Shown here in pieces: positions 46,003 through 56,777 of a DNA stretch of 64,000 nt. The translations under genes and the position numbers were made by a program. The notes beneath the pieces were generated by a model. That model was not told the origin of the DNA and searched no databases. It saw only the letters and a list, made by a program, of their open reading frames with translations. This DNA comes from Bartonella phoceensis (GTDB lineage Bacteria; Pseudomonadota; Alphaproteobacteria; Rhizobiales; Rhizobiaceae): NCBI RefSeq assembly GCF_902825145.1, contig NZ_CADEAD010000001.1, forward strand, positions 186,001-250,000, given 5' to 3'. Numbering within the stretch: position 1 is the first letter of the stretch; each line of letters starts with the position of its first letter.

Positions 46003-47478
46003 ATGGCGAGTAAAATTATTCCAGTCTCTCCCTTTGATTGTGTTGTTTTTGGTGGTAATGGTGATTTAACATCGCGCAAACTTATACCTGCTCTCTATCA
46101 TTGTCAGTGTGTTGGGCAATTTAGCGAGCCGACACGTATCATTGGTGTTGCGCGCTCTGCCTGGAGTCATGCAGAGTATCGAAATTTTGTTCGCGCTTCT
46201 TTGGAAAAATATATTCATCCAAAAGATCTCAACCAAATTGAGCTAAACCGTTTTCTTGCACGTTTAACTTATGTTTCTGCTGATGTTACATCAAATCGGG
46301 GATGGCGAGATCTCACTGTGTTGCTGTCAAAAAATCCAGCTGATATTCGGGCTTTTTATTTAGCAGTCGGATCGCCACTTTTTGGTGAGATTGCGATGCG
46401 ATTAGGGCAAAGTGATTTAATGACGCAGCAAACACGGATTATTATCGAAAAACCTATTGGCTGTGGTGTAAAAACAGCAGTTGAACTCAATGATATATTT
46501 GCAAAAGTATTTCATGAAGATCAAATCTTTCGCATTGATCATTATCTTGGCAAGGAAACTGTTCAGAATGTAATGGCATTGCGGTTTGTTAATACACTTT
46601 ATGAGCCATTATGGAATTCCAACTATATTGATCATGTTCAGATAACGGTTGCTGAATCTCTAGGATTGGAAGGACGTGCAGAATATTATGAGAGTGCAGG
46701 TGCACTACGCGATATGGTACAAAACCATATGCTACAATTGCTCTGTTTGGTTGCCATGGAAATACCATTTACCAGTAAAGCAAATGCTGTACGTGATGAA
46801 AAACTGAAAGTTTTGCATTCTTTAACGCCTCTTGATATTCATAATGTAGAGCAAGAGACTGTGCGTGGACAGTATCTTTCCGGTACATTAAATGGAGTTT
46901 CTGTAGGGTCTTATCTTGATGATCTGGGAAAAAAAGTCAGTAAGAGCGAAACATTTGTGGCGTTGAAAGTGAAGATTAATAATTGGCGTTGGGCGGATAC
47001 GCCTTTTTATTTACGAACTGGTAAGCGCATGTCCACGCGGATGTCTGAAATTGTTGTGGTTTTTAAACCTATCCCTCACAATATTTTTGAGACGAATTCG
47101 GGTGAAATTTTTTCTAATCGGCTTGTTGTTCGTGTTCAACCTGATGAAGGCGTAAAACAATGGTTGATGATTAAGGATCCAGGTCCTGGCGGTATACGAT
47201 TTCGTCATATTCCATTGGACATGAGTTTTGCCTCTGCATTTTCTCAACGTAATCCTGATGCTTATGAGCGCTTGTTGATGGATGTTATTCGCGGGGATCA
47301 AACGCTCTTTATGCGTCGTGACGAGGTTGAGGCAGCTTGGCGTTGGATTGATCCTATTCTTGAGGGATGGCAAGCAATAAAGCAGCCCATTTATGGATAT
47401 AGTGCTGGTTCATGGGGGCCATCTGCCTCAGCACTTTTGATAGAACGCGATGGGCGTATGTGGAATAATTTAATTTAG
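46003..47478 (+). CDS. zwf: Glucose-6-phosphate 1-dehydrogenase
   Basis: A 491-residue enzyme oxidising glucose-6-phosphate to 6-phosphogluconolactone with NADP. The coenzyme loop GGNGDLTSRKL is near residue 15, the active-site motif RIDHYLGKETVQN holds the catalytic His region, and EKPIGCG and FYLRTGKRM are further marks. ATG 46003 is chosen over TTG 45979 because GGGAAGAGAG precedes it. It is followed after 10 bp by pgl and then the ruined edd, the rhizobial zwf-pgl-edd order. Confidence 0.97.
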   Translation: MASKIIPVSPFDCVVFGGNGDLTSRKLIPALYHCQCVGQFSEPTRIIGVARSAWSHAEYRNFVRASLEKYIHPKDLNQIELNRFLARLTYVSADVTSNRGWRDLTVLLSKNPADIRAFYLAVGSPLFGEIAMRLGQSDLMTQQTRIIIEKPIGCGVKTAVELNDIFAKVFHEDQIFRIDHYLGKETVQNVMALRFVNTLYEPLWNSNYIDHVQITVAESLGLEGRAEYYESAGALRDMVQNHMLQLLCLVAMEIPFTSKANAVRDEKLKVLHSLTPLDIHNVEQETVRGQYLSGTLNGVSVGSYLDDLGKKVSKSETFVALKVKINNWRWADTPFYLRTGKRMSTRMSEIVVVFKPIPHNIFETNSGEIFSNRLVVRVQPDEGVKQWLMIKDPGPGGIRFRHIPLDMSFASAFSQRNPDAYERLLMDVIRGDQTLFMRRDEVEAAWRWIDPILEGWQAIKQPIYGYSAGSWGPSASALLIERDGRMWNNLI

Positions 47479-47488
47479 AGCAATAAGT

Positions 47489-48226
47489 ATGCATGGAATG
47501 AATATTGACCGTTTGAATTTTGAAACACCTACTATCCTCGCTTTGGCATTGGCTGATCGCGTTGCAGCAGAGCTTAGTATAGCTATTCTTGAGCGTAAGC
47601 GTGCAACTCTAGCAGTTTCTGGTGGTAAAACACCAGAATTGTTTTTTCATTATTTGTCAAAAGCTGATATCGATTGGCAAAATATTATCATTACTTTGGT
47701 TGATGAACGTTTTGTACCTGCTCATCATGAACGTTCAAATGAGGATATGGTACGGCATCATTTGTTACAAAATTTTGCAGCGAAAGCGCATTTTGTAGGA
47801 CTTTATTATAAGGCACTTACTGCTGAGCTTGCTGCTTTTTCGGCAGCCAGCCGTATCAACACTTTGCCTAGACCCTTTGATGTTGTTGTGTTAGGAATGG
47901 GGGTTGATGGACATACTGCTTCCTTTTTTCCTGATGCAGATCGTTTAAAGCAAGCGCTTGATCTTCAAACGCAGGCACTTGTTTTACCACTTCATGCAAA
48001 AAGTGCTCGTGAACCAAGACTCACACTGACTTTACCAGTCATCATACAATCTCGCTGCATTATACTCCATTTTGAAGGTTTTCAAAAACGCGATTGTTTT
48101 GAAGTGGTTTGTCAGGAAGGACCTGAAATGGAAATGCCTGTTCGCGCAGTTTTACGCAATGCCCATCATCTTATTCAGGTTTATTGGTCTCCGGATGAAA
48201 ATGAAATAAGCAAAGTGAAAACATGA
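47489..48226 (+). CDS. pgl: 6-phosphogluconolactonase
   Basis: A 245-residue DevB-type lactonase hydrolysing 6-phosphogluconolactone to 6-phosphogluconate. Motifs: ATLAVSGGKTPELFFHYLSK, VDERFVPAHHERSNEDMVRH and GMGVDGHTASFFPDAD, the phosphate-binding and catalytic regions. It lies 10 bp after zwf, so one transcript is likely. Two further in-frame ATGs are close (47498), leaving the exact start open. Confidence 0.93.
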   Translation: MHGMNIDRLNFETPTILALALADRVAAELSIAILERKRATLAVSGGKTPELFFHYLSKADIDWQNIIITLVDERFVPAHHERSNEDMVRHHLLQNFAAKAHFVGLYYKALTAELAAFSAASRINTLPRPFDVVVLGMGVDGHTASFFPDADRLKQALDLQTQALVLPLHAKSAREPRLTLTLPVIIQSRCIILHFEGFQKRDCFEVVCQEGPEMEMPVRAVLRNAHHLIQVYWSPDENEISKVKT

Positions 48227-48295
48227 TAGAGATGTAGGTAATACGCAATCTCTCTTACGCATGATGAGATGCGTAAATGAAAGGGAGAAAATAAC

Positions 48296-50131
48296 ATAGC
48301 ACTTTCCAAGACAATTGCTACGGTGACACGAAGGATTTATGAACGTTCTCTTCCAACGCGAGAAATTTATTTAGACCGTATTGCTAAGGCACGAGCAAAT
48401 CGTCTCAAGCGGAGTTTTTTGGGATGTACTAATCAGGTGCACGGTTTTGCGGCTTGTGGCCAAAGAGGCAAAGAGCATTTGAAGCGTAATATTGTTGGGA
48501 ATATTGGTATTGTTACGACGTATAATGATGTGCTTTCCATTCATCAACCTTTTGAGTCTTTTCCTTACTTGATTAAAGAGGCTGCTCGTGTATTTGATGA
48601 TGTAGCTACAAGTAGTAGGTGGTGTTCCTGCAATGTGTGATGGTGTAACACAAGGGAATGCTGGGATGGAGCTTTCTCTTTTTTCACCTGATGTGATTGC
48701 AATGGTAACAGCTATAGGCTTATTACATGATATATTTGATGCTGCACTATATCTTGGGGTATGTGATAAGATCGTACCTGGTTTAGTGATTGGAGCATTA
48801 ACATTTGATTACTTACCAGGAATTTTTATTCCGGCTGGTCCCATAACAAGTGGTTAAAGCAATGATAAAAAAACAAAGATGCGCCAACTTTATGCGGAAA
48901 ATAAGATAGACCGGCAAACATTGTTGGACTCAGAAGCTCGTTCTTATCATGGGCCTGGGACATGTACATTTTACGGAACCACTAATGTAAATCAGGTGAT
49001 ATTGGAGACGATGGGACTACATATACCGGGAAGCGCTTTTATCAATGCTAATACGTTGGCGTGATGCTTTAACGCAGGAAGCCACTAAGCGCGTACTTGA
49101 AATGGTAGCTCTTAGCGATGATTATAGCCCACTTGATATGATAGTTGATGAGTGCTCTTTCGTGAATGCTCCTGTAGGATTAAATGCAACGGGAGGAGCT
49201 ACCAATTATACGATTCATTTGATTGCTATGGTTGCAGCTTGCGGTATACAGTTGACATGACATTGCAGAAATTTCATCAGTTGTACCTCTTTTTGGCACG
49301 AATTTATCCTAATGGTTTGGCGGATATAAATGAGTTTCATGCCAGCTGATGGTATGGGGTTTGTCATTCGCGAGCTCATTGAAGCGGGTCTAATACATGA
49401 ATGATGTCTGTACAGTTTTCGGTACAGATCTTAACGCTTATGCAATTGAAGTAAAGCTTTGCGCTGACGGTAATATAGTACGTGAGCCTGCTCTTAATGA
49501 AAGTGGTATCATAAGATATTGGCAGGGTGGCAAAAACCGTTTCAATCTGGTGGTGGTATTCGCGTTTTATCGGGAGGTCTGGGGACAGCTATTATGGAAG
49601 TTTCATCTGTTAAACTTGAACATTGGCAGATTGAAGCGCCAGTTTTTGTCTTTAATGATCAAGAGGAACTACAAAAAGCTTTTCAATCTGGGAGATTGAA
49701 CGGCAAAGATTCTAGTGCTGTCATACGTTATCAAAGTCCAAAAGCAAATGGTATGCCAGAGTTTCATAAATATTAACGACAATTTTAGGTCTTTTACAAG
49801 ATCAAGGTCAAAAGGTAGCGTTAATAACGGACGGTCGTATGTCAGGTACATCAGGAAAAATTCCTACAGCAATCCACGTAACACCAGAAGCTTTAGATAA
49901 CGGTCCCATTGCGCGTCGGTAAAATGGCGATATCGTTTGTCTTGATGCGTATGTAAGTAAAATAGAACTTTTAGAAGATTTATCAAAATTTAATGCACGA
50001 ATAATTGTGCTTCCCCTGATTTTTCAAAAAATGAATACAGCGTTGGGCATGAACTTTTTCACATTTTTTTCCAATCCGTTAACCGTGCAGATTAGGGAGC
50101 AATCTGTTTTTACAACATACGTAAAATGTGA
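48296..50131 (+). pseudogene. edd: 6-phosphogluconate dehydratase, ruined
   Basis: Remains of the Entner-Doudoroff dehydratase, in the expected place after zwf-pgl. A GGGAG ribosome site is followed by ATA where ATG should be (48296), then ALSKTIATVTRRIYERS. Pieces in changing frames: [108 protein letters not shown], and an end resembling GHELFHIFFQSVNRAD. There are at least six frameshifts or stops, and the Fe-S region is split. The gene cannot make an enzyme. Confidence 0.95.
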
Positions 50132-50176
50132 AAAAGACTAAAGCGATCTACATGCAATGAATACGCGTAAAACTTT

Positions 50177-51076
50177 TTAGAATTTTGGCACGAGTAGATT
50201 GTGTGCCCGAGCAGCTGCTTTAAGTGTATTGACCATAAGCATAGCAATTGTCATAGGTCCAACGCCTCCTGGAACAGGAGTGATTGCGCCAGCTTTTGAT
50301 TTTATTTCTTCAAAGTCGACATCACCAACAAGACGTGTTTTTCCTACACCTTTTTCTGGAGCAGTAATGCGATTAATGCCAACATCAATAACAGTGGCCC
50401 CCTTTTTAACCCAGTCTTTTTTAATCATTTGTGGGCGGCCTACAGCTGCTACTAAAATATCGGCACTACGGCACACATCATCAAGGTCACGGGTACGACT
50501 ATGAGCGATTGTTACGGTAGCATTGGCTGCTGTTAAGAGAGCGGCCATAGGTTTGCCAACAATATTAGAGCGTCCAACGACAACAGCATCAAGACCAGAT
50601 AAATCTCGTCCACATTGTTGTTCAATCATCATCATGGCACCTGCCGGTGTACAGGGAATAATAGCGTCTTCAAGATCATTGGCTGCGAGTTTTCCTATGT
50701 TAATATAGTGAAAGCCATCAACATCTTTTTGGAAAGCAATAGCTTGTGTGATACGGTTTGTATTAATATGGGGGGGCAAGGGAAGTTGCACGAGAATGCC
50801 ATGGATTTTAGGGTCAGAATTTAATATTGCAATGCGTTGAATGAGTTCTTGTTCTCGTGTCTCTTTCGAAACCATATGTTTGATTGAAAAAAAACCACAC
50901 TCTTCGGCCTTTTTACTCTTTGATGTTACATATACTTGACTTGCGGGATCATCTCCGACAATGATAACAGCAATACCAGGTTGTATATTATAGTGATTAC
51001 GGAGTTTTGTTGTTTCAGCCTTAACTTTTACAATAATCTCTTCAGCGAGTTTTTTTCCGTCAATAATATGATTCAT
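50177..51076 (-). CDS. folD: Methylenetetrahydrofolate dehydrogenase/cyclohydrolase
   Basis: A 299-residue bifunctional enzyme interconverting methylene- and formyl-tetrahydrofolate with NADP. Motifs: [20 protein letters not shown] with the catalytic Lys, [52 protein letters not shown], and [15 protein letters not shown] at the C-terminus. All typical residues appear present and length is normal. It is transcribed against the ruined edd gene. Confidence 0.97.
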   Translation of the reverse strand: MNHIIDGKKLAEEIIVKVKAETTKLRNHYNIQPGIAVIIVGDDPASQVYVTSKSKKAEECGFFSIKHMVSKETREQELIQRIAILNSDPKIHGILVQLPLPPHINTNRITQAIAFQKDVDGFHYINIGKLAANDLEDAIIPCTPAGAMMMIEQQCGRDLSGLDAVVVGRSNIVGKPMAALLTAANATVTIAHSRTRDLDDVCRSADILVAAVGRPQMIKKDWVKKGATVIDVGINRITAPEKGVGKTRLVGDVDFEEIKSKAGAITPVPGGVGPMTIAMLMVNTLKAAARAHNLLVPKF

Positions 51077-51395
51077 AAGAGAGATCCTTTCGGTGGGGCT
51101 TGTTTATTTTTTTGTAAAACATTTGCTGACAACACAATAGAGTTTTATAGCAATATTCATGTAAGAGCGGTAAGAATGGTTCGATAGCATTTATATATTT
51201 TATAATTTTGAAAACTCTTAAGGTAATTGCTTTGTAATGAAGCAGCAACATTGCTGTGTAAATAAATTTTGAACAAGAACAAGAATAATGAAGTTATTAA
51301 ATGAAATATAGCGAGTTTTAGGATTATAAGAAGTTTTTTTACGATCATTTGGATTTTTTTAATCTATTGTAGGGTTGAAAGTATAGAGGAAAATT

Positions 51396-53276
51396 GTGTG
51401 CGTCAGAATAATAAAATTTTTGAGCGGAATTTTTATTACAATTATTTTTTTGTTTGGGGTTGGTCTTCTTATTTTACCTTATCTTGTATCTACAGATATG
51501 ATTCGTATCCGTTTAGCACAGGATTTGAGTGCTTGGACAGGCTATAATGTGCAATTACGTGATCCACCGCGGTTGAATCTTTTTCCTTATCCTAAAGCAT
51601 ATCTTTTCGGTGTTACTTTAACATCAAAAATGAATAGTATTATGCCGTTGATGGAAGCTGAATCAATAGAAGTTGATCTTTCTTTAATGGATCTTCTTTG
51701 GGGGAAGATTGCTTTTTCAGAGACACGAATTGTTCGTCCCCAATTTGTTATGGAAAAGCCTGTTAAAACAGTAGCGGATTTTTTTGATAGATTTTCACGC
51801 TCACAGGGTGCGTTAGGATTAGCGATACGCAATGTTCGTGAAATGTTGAAGCATAATCCTGATCATCCAGATATAAAGCGTCTTTTGAATCAGCCTTTTG
51901 GTCGGATTGCTATTGAGAATGGTGTGCTCGTGTATCATGATAGTATTTCCAGTGTAGCAGAAAAAATAACGGGATTAAACGCCACTTTAGATTGGCCCGA
52001 ATCGACTCAAGAAGCACGATTTCGTGCAGATGCCCGTTGGCGTGGAGAGTTAACAAAATTATCAATTGATGCCGATCAAGCATTGCTGCTTTTAGCAGGA
52101 GGAAAAAGCCAGGTTAAGGCAAGCCTCAATTCTGTACGTGGTGGTATAACCTTTATAGGGCAGGCACGATTATCTGAATATTATAGCTTTGACGGGAAAG
52201 TATCGATGCGTTCTCCGGGTTGGAATCAGACATTAGCTTGGATTGGAGGCAATCAATTTTGGGGTTATAGGTTGAAAGCACCTATTGTATGGGAGTCTCG
52301 TTTTTTAGCACAGCCAATGCATATTCAAATGAATAGTATTACATTTACGATCGATACAGCAAATGCGCGTGGAGCTTTAGAACTTGATTTTCAAGACTAT
52401 GTACCGATTATAATGGGATCTTTAGCATTTGATCATCTAGATTTTAACCTTTTGGGATCAGTATTTTCTTCTGTTAAAGAAGATAATCCACTCTTTGATA
52501 TGACAATTTTTGACCGTATTGGAGTGGATATACGGCTTTCTGCACCACAAGCAAAAATAGGAAGTGTTGCACTCACGAATCTAGCTGCTACGGTACAAAT
52601 GAGAAATAGACATGGCATTTTTGATCTTGGACATGCGAATGTTTTTGGTGGATCACTTCAAAGCAATATTGAAGTTACACAATCTGGTCAGAAAATTCGA
52701 CTTGAAGGACGTACTTCAGGGAATGCCATTAATATACAGGATGCCTTAGCGGCTCTAGGAATTACCCCATTTGCACAGAGCGAAGCGAATTTTACTATGA
52801 CAGTACGAACCTTTGCCAGTTCTTGGTCAGAAATTTTTTCAAAAATGCAGGGTGAATTAGCACTAGATATGTCCTCTGGTCGCCTATTAGGGTATGATTT
52901 GCATGATTTACAAACAAGGCTTTCAAAAAATGAACAATTTCTTTTAAGAGGTCATAAAACCCTTTCAACAGCTTTTAATTTTTGGAATATTCAAGCAAGC
53001 TTGTCGGATGGTACGATAAAGGTAACAGATTCATTGATGCGTACGGCAGACTGGAATTTATCCATTTGGGGAATAATTTCATCTTCTATCATGCAAGATC
53101 GACAAAATGATTTTACATTGCATGCACAATTGCGAAAAAGTCATAGTTCAGAAACTCTCTGTAGAGATGTCGAATGTCTTGCTAACAGTCTCGCGTGGCC
53201 TTTTACTTTTTCTCTCAGCTCTAAAGAGCAAGATCACGGTAGTTTTTGGGTTACAAAAGACATTGATGCAGATTGA
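51396..53276 (+). CDS. AsmA-family protein
   Basis: A 626-residue AsmA-like protein, inner-membrane anchored with a large periplasmic part, of the group linked to outer-membrane lipid homeostasis. The N-terminal anchor is FLSGIFITIIFLFGVGLLIL (residues ~8-28), followed by IRIRLAQDLSAWTGYNVQLR and LNLFPYPKAYLFGVTL, typical AsmA start. The C-terminal domain shows MQGELALDMSSGRLLGYDLH and the long beta-rich region. A GTG start with GAGGA five bases upstream fits. The role in this organism is not known. Confidence 0.85.
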   Translation: MCVRIIKFLSGIFITIIFLFGVGLLILPYLVSTDMIRIRLAQDLSAWTGYNVQLRDPPRLNLFPYPKAYLFGVTLTSKMNSIMPLMEAESIEVDLSLMDLLWGKIAFSETRIVRPQFVMEKPVKTVADFFDRFSRSQGALGLAIRNVREMLKHNPDHPDIKRLLNQPFGRIAIENGVLVYHDSISSVAEKITGLNATLDWPESTQEARFRADARWRGELTKLSIDADQALLLLAGGKSQVKASLNSVRGGITFIGQARLSEYYSFDGKVSMRSPGWNQTLAWIGGNQFWGYRLKAPIVWESRFLAQPMHIQMNSITFTIDTANARGALELDFQDYVPIIMGSLAFDHLDFNLLGSVFSSVKEDNPLFDMTIFDRIGVDIRLSAPQAKIGSVALTNLAATVQMRNRHGIFDLGHANVFGGSLQSNIEVTQSGQKIRLEGRTSGNAINIQDALAALGITPFAQSEANFTMTVRTFASSWSEIFSKMQGELALDMSSGRLLGYDLHDLQTRLSKNEQFLLRGHKTLSTAFNFWNIQASLSDGTIKVTDSLMRTADWNLSIWGIISSSIMQDRQNDFTLHAQLRKSHSSETLCRDVECLANSLAWPFTFSLSSKEQDHGSFWVTKDIDAD

Positions 53277-53371
53277 TCACCGGCCTTTATTATTAACATC
53301 AATAACGATTCTAGAAAATCTCTCAAAGATATTGCGTCGTTACAAAATTTTAGGGGTAAACTTGCCGATGT

Positions 53372-53515
53372 TTATTGAATTTCAGAAGAAATACCATAGC
53401 CATCTGTGGAGATTGTGTGCTTCCCATCTGCCCCAACAGATCCAATTCCTACAGTAATCAGGATAAAAACTAAGAAGGAGGTAATAGCGATAATTGTGGC
53501 TTTTTTAGCAGACAT
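53372..53515 (-). CDS. 47-residue membrane-anchored small protein
   Basis: A short open frame: MSAKKATIIAITSFLVFILI (membrane helix near residues 7-25), then a short tail rich in Gly and Ser (VGADGKHTISTDGYGISSEI). GGGAGAGAG just upstream of ATG 53515 gives a good ribosome site. It is free of overlap with the AsmA gene (ending 53276) and faces rsmE divergently. The coding quality and ribosome site make it a plausible real small protein; function unknown. Confidence 0.6.
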   Translation of the reverse strand: MSAKKATIIAITSFLVFILITVGIGSVGADGKHTISTDGYGISSEIQ

Positions 53516-53749
53516 CTCTCTCTCCCATCATGCGGCCAATGATTGAATGCAATGGTGAATAGTGTGTTTTTATAAAATTGTCGATAAGTAGAATCACTGA
53601 GTGCTCTATTTGTTCCACCATTATCTCATAAAGCTAAAAAAACTCTATAGCCCTTTATATATTATAGTTCTATAGATATAATTTTTTCTTTTTGTTATAT
53701 ATTTTTCTTCATTTTCCTGATGATTATATTTAGCTTTAGCACGGTTTTT

Positions 53750-54493
53750 ATGCGCATAAATTATAAACTTAAAAGATTATTTATCCGACAGCCACTTGCT
53801 TTGAACGGAGAAATAAAGATAGAGGGGGCACAAGCTTCTTATCTTATCCATGTTTTGCGGATGCAAGAAGGAGCCGAAGTTTTACTTTTTAATGGACAGG
53901 ATGGTGAATGGCTTGCTAAACTCACTACCATTAAGAAAAAATTTGCTGTAGCCCAGCTTATTCACCAAGAAAAATTGCAAACGACGGGTTCAAATCTTAT
54001 TTACTGCTTTGCTCCACTCAAAAATGCGCGTTTAGATTATATGGTGCAGAAAGCTGTTGAAATGGGAGTATCGACTTTGCAGCCTGTTATAACGCATCAT
54101 ACACAGGTTACGCGTATCAATATGGTACGTATAGAGGCTAATATTATTGAAGCTGCTGAACAGTGTGGTATTTTATCTTTGCCTGAATGTGTTTCTGCTG
54201 TCTCATTAGCAGAACTTTTGGTGCGTTGGGATGAGACACGGCCTTTATTCTTTTGTGATGAAGCACACAAGTCGCATAATCCATTAGACCTTTTAGAAAA
54301 GTACAAAAGTACGACGTCTGGTGTTCTCATTGGACCAGAAGGTGGGTTTAGTGAAAAAGAGCGTAGCTTTTTAAAAAAACATCCTTTTGTGATTCCAATA
54401 TCTCTGGGACCTCGTATTTTGCGTGCTGACACTGCAGCTGTTGCCGCTTTAGCTCTTCTTAATGTTACCGTGGTGGATTGGTCAATTGATTGA
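53750..54493 (+). CDS. rsmE: 16S rRNA m3U1498 methyltransferase
   Basis: A 247-residue SPOUT methyltransferase of the RsmE family, methylating U1498 of 16S rRNA. An N-terminal PUA-like part (SYLIHVLRMQEGAEVLLFNG, DGEWLAK) precedes the knot: APLKNARLDYMVQKAVEMGV, HHTQVTR, EAAEQCGILSLP, IGPEGGFSEKE and LGPRILRADTAAVAALALL. ATG 53750 is chosen, since the frame's earlier ATG at 53720 gives a hydrophobic, non-family extension. gshA follows. Confidence 0.92.
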   Translation: MRINYKLKRLFIRQPLALNGEIKIEGAQASYLIHVLRMQEGAEVLLFNGQDGEWLAKLTTIKKKFAVAQLIHQEKLQTTGSNLIYCFAPLKNARLDYMVQKAVEMGVSTLQPVITHHTQVTRINMVRIEANIIEAAEQCGILSLPECVSAVSLAELLVRWDETRPLFFCDEAHKSHNPLDLLEKYKSTTSGVLIGPEGGFSEKERSFLKKHPFVIPISLGPRILRADTAAVAALALLNVTVVDWSID

Positions 54494-54561
54494 GAAGCTC
54501 GTAAAATCATTCTAAACGACCCATTATAAATGATAAAACTGGTGATAGGATACAATAGGTT

Positions 54562-55935
54562 ATGGCGCTTGATATAAGTGATGAGAGTGAAATTTATAAC
54601 TTAGATTCCTTGGTGAGCTATTTCCAAGGGGGGTGTAAAGAAGAGCATGATTGGCGTATCGGTACAGAACATGAAAAATTTCCGTTTTATATAGATGGTT
54701 TTCATCCCGTTCCCTATGAAGGTTCAAGAGGGATTCGCGCAGTTCTAGAGGAAATGCGGGATGCTTTAGGATGGAAGCCTATTATAGATGAGGGGAATAT
54801 TATTGGGCTCGTAGGACCTGTTGGTCAAGGTGCCATTTCTTTGGAGCCTGGAGGGCAATTTGAATTATCTGGTGCACCTCTGAAAACAATTGGTCATACG
54901 TATTGCGAGCTAATGGAACATTTAGCTCTTCTTAAAAAAATTTCAAAGCCATTGGGGATCGGTTTTCTCGGTATGGGTGCTAGTCCAAAGTGGACTTTAG
55001 CTGAAACTCCAAGGATGCCTAAATCACGTTATCAGATTATGACCGATTATATGCCAAAAGTTGGTCATAGTGGTCTTGATATGATGTATCGTACATCGAC
55101 TATTCAGGTTAATCTTGATTTTTCATCTGAAGTTGATATGCGGCGAAAAATGCAAGTATCCATGAAGTTGCAGTCCATTGCGACAGCATTATTTGCTAGT
55201 TCACCTTTTACAGAAGGGAGTCCAAATGGCTTTTTATCTTGGCGCTCTAAAATTTGGTGTGACACTGATAATCAAAGGACTGGGATTCTTCCCTTTGTAT
55301 TTTCGGAGTATTTTGGTTTTGCCGATTATGTTGAATGGGCTCTTGATGTACCGATGTATTTCGTGGTGCGTGACGGTCGTTATTATGATTGTACACATAT
55401 AACTTTTCGTCAGTTTATGAATGGAGCATTAAGAGGACAGATTGCAAATCCAATGCCCAATATGGGAGACTGGATTAATCATCTATCAACTTTATTTCCC
55501 GAAGTGCGTTTAAAGCGATTTTTAGAAATGAGAGGTGCTGATTGCGGTTCTTGGAAGCGTATCTGTGCGTTGTCGGCTTTTTGGGTTGGGCTTCTTTATG
55601 ATAGTGAAGCGCTTAATGAAGCAGAAGCTTTGACAAAAGATTGGTGTTTTGAGGAAGTTTTGAATATGCGCAAACGTGTTCCTAAAGGGGGATTAAAAAC
55701 ACCTTTTCGTCAGACGATTATTTTAGAAATAGCCCGTCAGGTTATGGCTATTTCGCGTAAGGGGTTAAAAAATCGTAGACAATATGATGCAGATGGTATG
55801 GATGAGACACGTTTTCTCGTTCCTTTAGAAGAGATAATTGCAATGGGTCAAACAGATGCTGATAAATTTTTATCTCTTTATCATTCTATTTGGGGCGGTA
55901 CTGTGGAACCTATATTTTTAGAATGTGTCTATTAA
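54562..55935 (+). CDS. gshA: Glutamate-cysteine ligase (alphaproteobacterial/plant type)
   Basis: A 457-residue enzyme joining glutamate and cysteine with ATP, the first step of glutathione synthesis. It belongs to the GCS2-like type of alphaproteobacteria and plants: WRIGTEHEKFPF near residue 30, LEPGGQFELSGAPLKTIH-like region (GQFELSGAPLKTI), FLGMGASPKWT, MYRTSTIQVNLDFSSE and MRGADCGSWKRIC. Length is normal. The gene lies 68 bp after rsmE and near a cystine-type symporter and grxC, a thiol-related neighbourhood. Confidence 0.93.
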   Translation: MALDISDESEIYNLDSLVSYFQGGCKEEHDWRIGTEHEKFPFYIDGFHPVPYEGSRGIRAVLEEMRDALGWKPIIDEGNIIGLVGPVGQGAISLEPGGQFELSGAPLKTIGHTYCELMEHLALLKKISKPLGIGFLGMGASPKWTLAETPRMPKSRYQIMTDYMPKVGHSGLDMMYRTSTIQVNLDFSSEVDMRRKMQVSMKLQSIATALFASSPFTEGSPNGFLSWRSKIWCDTDNQRTGILPFVFSEYFGFADYVEWALDVPMYFVVRDGRYYDCTHITFRQFMNGALRGQIANPMPNMGDWINHLSTLFPEVRLKRFLEMRGADCGSWKRICALSAFWVGLLYDSEALNEAEALTKDWCFEEVLNMRKRVPKGGLKTPFRQTIILEIARQVMAISRKGLKNRRQYDADGMDETRFLVPLEEIIAMGQTDADKFLSLYHSIWGGTVEPIFLECVY

Positions 55936-56777
55936 GTTTGAAAGCAAAGAGAACTGCTTTGCACTTTCGAAAAAGTACAAAGTGTTGCTACTTCATTCGT
56001 GAACTCTCTTTAGAAAGATATCTCATCCTATTTTAAACGCCATCTTCGGGTATAGTTCATGGAAAGAGATAATAAAAAAATTATTAGGCACTATCATCTG
56101 TAAGTGGCAGACTCGTATCCTCAAGACATTATTTAAAGTTGTGTATCTGCTCTTGCGTTTAAGAACGTTCATAGGAGTGTTTTGTTTTTTTCTTCAATAG
56201 CTTTTACCGACACGCCAATCCTGCTAGTGATGTACAAGAGAATGATTTTTATTGTTCCACCGTGAAAGGGTTTAAAGTGAGGCAACTTTATGCTATTTAA
56301 GCTTCTTATTCAATGTATAAAACTATTAATTATCATTATAAATCAAAGTGTTATTCAAAAAAATGCTGTATATTTTAAATAAAGTGATAATGTAGGTTGC
56401 TGAGAATAACAATAATACACTGGGGCATGATGATTTGATATTACATGAAAAAATAAAGCATGGAATTGTCCAGCAGTTTATTTATTTTTTTGAAGAAAGA
56501 TTTATTGCTTTAAGTAGCCTGCAAGGATGATAATATTATTCAAATAAGAAGAGATGTTTAAATTATTTTTTTAATATGGGGATCCCATGAGGCTATTTAT
56601 GTTTTATCTTCTTTAAGCAGTTACTATTAGATAAAAATTCCCTTCTAACCTATAAAATTAAAAAATAATAATTTTTAAAAGCCTCTTGAGCTTTATATTT
56701 TATGTTCGGATAGCATGCATTGATTTTTAATTATGCATATTATTCGATATCAAGCATAATAATAGTGAGCATAAACA
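55936..56777 (+). other. Long intergenic stretch without genes
   Basis: About 840 bp of AT-rich sequence with no supported gene on either strand. It may hold a decayed gene, but no recognisable protein piece emerged. The promoter of the downstream symporter must lie at its end. Confidence 0.45.

Noticed and set aside
47011..47373. 120-codon minus-strand frame
   Set aside because: Antisense shadow of zwf.
54097..54555. 152-codon minus-strand frame
   Set aside because: Antisense shadow of rsmE; Ser/Arg-rich composition typical of a non-coding frame.
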